39,254 nucleotides of DNA from an uncultured bacterium (GTDB lineage Bacteria > Bacillota > Clostridia > Oscillospirales > Oscillospiraceae): the NCBI GenBank assembly GCA_947643715.1, contig CANRXB010000023.1, forward strand, positions 1 to 39,254, given 5' to 3'. Positions 34,057 to 39,254 of this stretch are shown here, in pieces. The notes under the pieces are model-generated. The model was given only the letters and a program-made list of their open reading frames with translations. It did no database searches and had not been told where the DNA came from. How positions within the stretch are numbered: the first letter of the stretch is position 1; each line of letters starts with the position of its first letter. The translations under genes were made by a program, and so were the position numbers.

Positions 34057-34722
34057 TCAGTAAAGCTGAAACGCTTGCGTGCTTGCTTCCGGCGGGAGGG
34101 GCCTCTGGTCATGGTGCTGCCGGTGGTGCTGGCTTCGGTGCTGGCCGGAGCGTTCTTCCATGCGGCGAACGAGAAGCTGCTCCCGGTCTTGGAGACGGTG
34201 GCTGTCAGCCAGACCACCAACCTGATGACTCAGGTCATCAATGCCGCCGTGGACGATCGACTGTTGGAGAACGATATGAGCTATGCTGATTTCGTCACGG
34301 TCTCGACAGACCGGGAGGGGAGAGTGACGTCGCTCACCAGCAACACTGCGGCCAACAGCCGCTTCAAGCGGCAGGTAGTGGAGACCGTGATCCGCCAGTT
34401 CGAAACGCTGGACAAAGACGCGCTGGCGGTGCCGTTGGGGACGCTCATGAGCCAGCCGCTGCTGTTCGGTGCAGGCCCCTGCATCCGGGTAGAGGTGGGG
34501 TCGGTGGGAGACGTCACCGCGGATTATTCCCACTCGTTCACTTCTGCCGGGGTGAACCAGACCTTGCATCGTGTTTGCTTGGATATCGCAGCGACGGTGT
34601 ATCTGTTCCTGCCGGGAGAGGTGCTCCCGGTCTCTGTCACCAGCAGCGTGTGCGTGGCGGAGACGGTCATCGTAGGAGAGATACCCGACACCTATTTGAA
34701 TCTTGAAAAGGGGAGTGGTTGA
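34054..34722 (+). CDS. yunB: Sporulation protein YunB
   Basis: The 222-residue protein has a basic N-terminus, one membrane segment (about 17-36) and an outward domain with family blocks: VPLGTL, SHSFTSAGVNQTLHRV and ETVIVGEIPDTYLNL. YunB is made in the mother cell under SigE in Bacillus and is needed for normal sporulation; the molecular role is not known. It lies inside a housekeeping operon and its start region can fold into a hairpin, so it may have separate control. The ligA ATG follows the stop directly. Confidence 0.9.
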   Translation: MSVKLKRLRACFRREGPLVMVLPVVLASVLAGAFFHAANEKLLPVLETVAVSQTTNLMTQVINAAVDDRLLENDMSYADFVTVSTDREGRVTSLTSNTAANSRFKRQVVETVIRQFETLDKDALAVPLGTLMSQPLLFGAGPCIRVEVGSVGDVTADYSHSFTSAGVNQTLHRVCLDIAATVYLFLPGEVLPVSVTSSVCVAETVIVGEIPDTYLNLEKGSG

Positions 34723-37935
<3,213 letters not shown>

Positions 37936-37939
<4 letters not shown>

Positions 37940-38655
37940 GCCGGGGGCGGTCTGGTGTCAAGACACGAAAGCGCCAAAAGTCAGGCAGCCTTCTGTGGGC
38001 ACTGGTATTTTTCGTTTTGGTGGTCCTGTCCGCATGGGTCCGGCTGGAACAGGAGCGGTCGGAACGGATCGTTTTGGGGCAGGTCCCGGAATTTTCAGGG
38101 GAGCCTTATGTCGTCCTCCAAAACGGTCAGCCAGACTTTGGCCTGGACGATCTGACTTTGGAGCCCTTTGAGATCTACAGCGATTTGGACCATTTAGGCC
38201 GATGCGGGACAGCTTATGCGAACGTTTGCCTGGATATCATGCCGACACAGCCCAGAGGGGATATCGGGCAGGTGAAGCCAACGGGGTGGCAAACTGTGAA
38301 ATATGACTGTGTAGATGGGAAGTATCTCTATAATCGCTGTCATCTGATCGGCTATCAGTTGGCAGGGGAGAACGCGAATGAGAAGAACCTGATCACAGGC
38401 ACCCGATATATGAACGTGGTCGGGATGCTGCCGTTCGAGAACATGGTGGACGATTATGTGGAAGACACAGGCAACCACGTATTGTATCGGGTGACGCCAA
38501 TCTTTTCTGGCGATGAGCTGGTGGCCCGCGGCGTCCAGATGGAAGCTTTCTCAGTGGAAGACGAAGGGGAGGGCTTGTGCTTCAACGTTTACGTCTATAA
38601 CGTCCAACCTGGGATCGTCATCGACTATGCCACAGGCGTGAGTTGGGAAGGATGA
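37936..38655 (+). CDS. Membrane-anchored DNA/RNA non-specific endonuclease
   Basis: The 239-residue protein has a basic N-terminus, one hydrophobic helix (about 19-35; signal or anchor) and an outward nuclease domain of the beta-beta-alpha-metal type. The active segment is YNRCHLIGYQL with H136, followed by NEKNLITGTRYMN (N160). Many members have DRGH; the Asp-Arg-Gly is Asn-Arg-Cys here, as in some clostridial DNA-entry nucleases. Likely roles are degrading extracellular DNA for nutrients or during DNA uptake. The ATG at 37936 follows GGAGGG; the open frame upstream belongs to the aminotransferase region and is rejected. Confidence 0.85.
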
Positions 38656-38663
38656 ATCAAAAG

Positions 38664-38710
38664 ACTGACGACCAGCCTCGAGATTTCGGGGCTGGTCGTC
38701 AGTTTGTTTC
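38664..38710 (+). terminator. Terminator of the murD-nuclease operon
   Basis: Fourteen-base perfect stem (38664-38677 with 38690-38703), extendable by three pairs including one G-T, a 6-base loop, and a TTTGTTT tail. It begins 8 bases after the nuclease stop. Confidence 0.92.
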
Positions 38711-38752
38711 AGGCCACGAAGCTCGGGGCCTGCTGTTTCTTTGATAGGAGGA

Positions 38753-38956
38753 TCATTTATCGAAAGCAGGGTTGGTGAAGTATACGTTTTTCTGATCCAT
38801 TCGCGCTTTGGCAAGGTTGATCGCTTCGCCGAAACGCTGGAAATGGACGATCTCTCGTTCGCGAAGGAACCGGATAACGTCATTGACGTCCGGGTCATCG
38901 GACAAGCGAAGGATGTTATCGTAGGTAAGTCGAGCTTTTTGCTCTGGTGCAATCAC
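38753..38956 (-). pseudogene. C-terminal fragment of a CotJC-like manganese catalase
   Basis: The 67-residue remnant matches the end of the CotJC/manganese-catalase family, spore-associated ferritin-like di-manganese proteins. APEQKARLTYDN and FLREREIVHFQRFGEA carry the Glu and His that bind metal in the intact protein. Roughly the first two thirds of the family are missing, and no ribosome site precedes the GTG at 38956. In the same frame upstream there is a short unrelated stretch and then the TGA of the small gene to the right. A near-palindrome (CACGAAAGTGCAACTTCGTG) marks the junction. Confidence 0.7.
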
Positions 38957-38995
38957 GAAAGTGCAACTTCGTGCAGAAAATGTCGAAAAATCAAG

Positions 38996-39190
38996 TCAAA
39001 TGGTATCCGCAATGTGGTCAATCTTGCGCTGGAGGCGTTCCAGTGTCTTTTGCAGCGCGGCCCGGTCTACGTTCAAATCGCTGGCGGACAGGCGGGCCAG
39101 GGTCAGCATTTGCTCCAGAGTGCGCTCAATCTCGCCCAGGGCCTGGTCGATAGATTGGACGGATTTTTCAAATTCTTCTTTGGGTGGCAT
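38996..39190 (-). CDS. Small coiled-coil protein of unknown function
   Basis: The 64-residue protein is almost entirely helix-forming, with a heptad-like pattern (SIDQALGEIERTLEQMLTLA, then LQKTLERLQRKIDHI) that suggests a two-helix coiled coil. AGGAG at 39205-39201 lies 10 bases before the ATG. I do not recognise the family. It ends 39 bases before the CotJC-like fragment and in the same frame, so that deletion may have brought the two together. Confidence 0.6.
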   Translation of the reverse strand: MPPKEEFEKSVQSIDQALGEIERTLEQMLTLARLSASDLNVDRAALQKTLERLQRKIDHIADTI

Positions 39191-39223
39191 GGGTCTATGC
39201 TCCTATTACAATATAATTTGGTT

Positions 39224-39252
39224 GGAACCCTCGGCAGCCAGCCGGGGGTTTC
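39224..39252. terminator. Hairpin at the right edge
   Basis: Ten-base stem AACCCTCGGC/GCCGGGGGTT with one G-T pair and a 5-base loop. It may end a - strand gene beyond the window; the flanks are too short to judge. Confidence 0.35.
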
Positions 39253-39254
39253 GT

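Overview
The window looks like a chromosomal segment of a GC-rich, spore-forming clostridium of the Oscillospiraceae/Ruminococcaceae type. The evidence is a class A RNase P RNA, a YunB-type sporulation gene, a CotJC-like spore catalase fragment, Firmicutes-style strong Shine-Dalgarno sites and a class 1B PyrD/PyrK pair. The genus is an inference; no rRNA is present.

Region 1 (about 1-16,060, + strand) is one long cell-surface polysaccharide operon whose promoter lies outside the window. It encodes a KdsB-like cytidylyltransferase, an aldolase fusion protein, a HAD phosphatase, three RgpF-type two-domain glycosyltransferases, a KpsC/KpsS-like transferase, an RmlD reductase, a second nucleotide-sugar SDR, a Wzm/TagG-type ABC export permease, an MBOAT O-acyltransferase and an AlgX/AlgJ-like SGNH partner. 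A 17-bp perfect-stem hairpin ends it. Two simple-sequence tracts sit inside coding regions here. Ten perfect copies of CAGGA lie at the interdomain junction of the first RgpF gene, which is in frame (ON) at this copy number. A run of eleven G lies near the 3' end of the MBOAT gene, where the recognisable family C-terminus is in a different frame, so the gene reads as frameshifted in this sequence. Together they look like two contingency loci that could switch glycan chain building and O-acylation independently. This is the main finding.

Region 2 (16,116-22,400) has a lone phage tail-fibre-like gene, a marR-ABC-ABC drug-exporter operon on the - strand with a clear promoter and operator, and a divergent small acidic lipoprotein gene.

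Region 3 (22,423-27,601, - strand) is a pyrimidine operon, pyrC-pyrF-pyrK-pyrD, ending with a histidine-phosphatase/GNAT fusion. Region 4 (27,690-28,180) holds rnpB (- strand) and a divergent murD promoter that shares its -35 hexamer.

Region 5 (28,246-38,710, + strand) is a housekeeping operon: murD, three tandem M42 metallopeptidases, a YnbB-type PLP lyase, yunB, ligA, a class I aminotransferase and a membrane-anchored nuclease, closed by a strong terminator. The right edge carries a small coiled-coil gene and a decayed CotJC-like fragment on the - strand.
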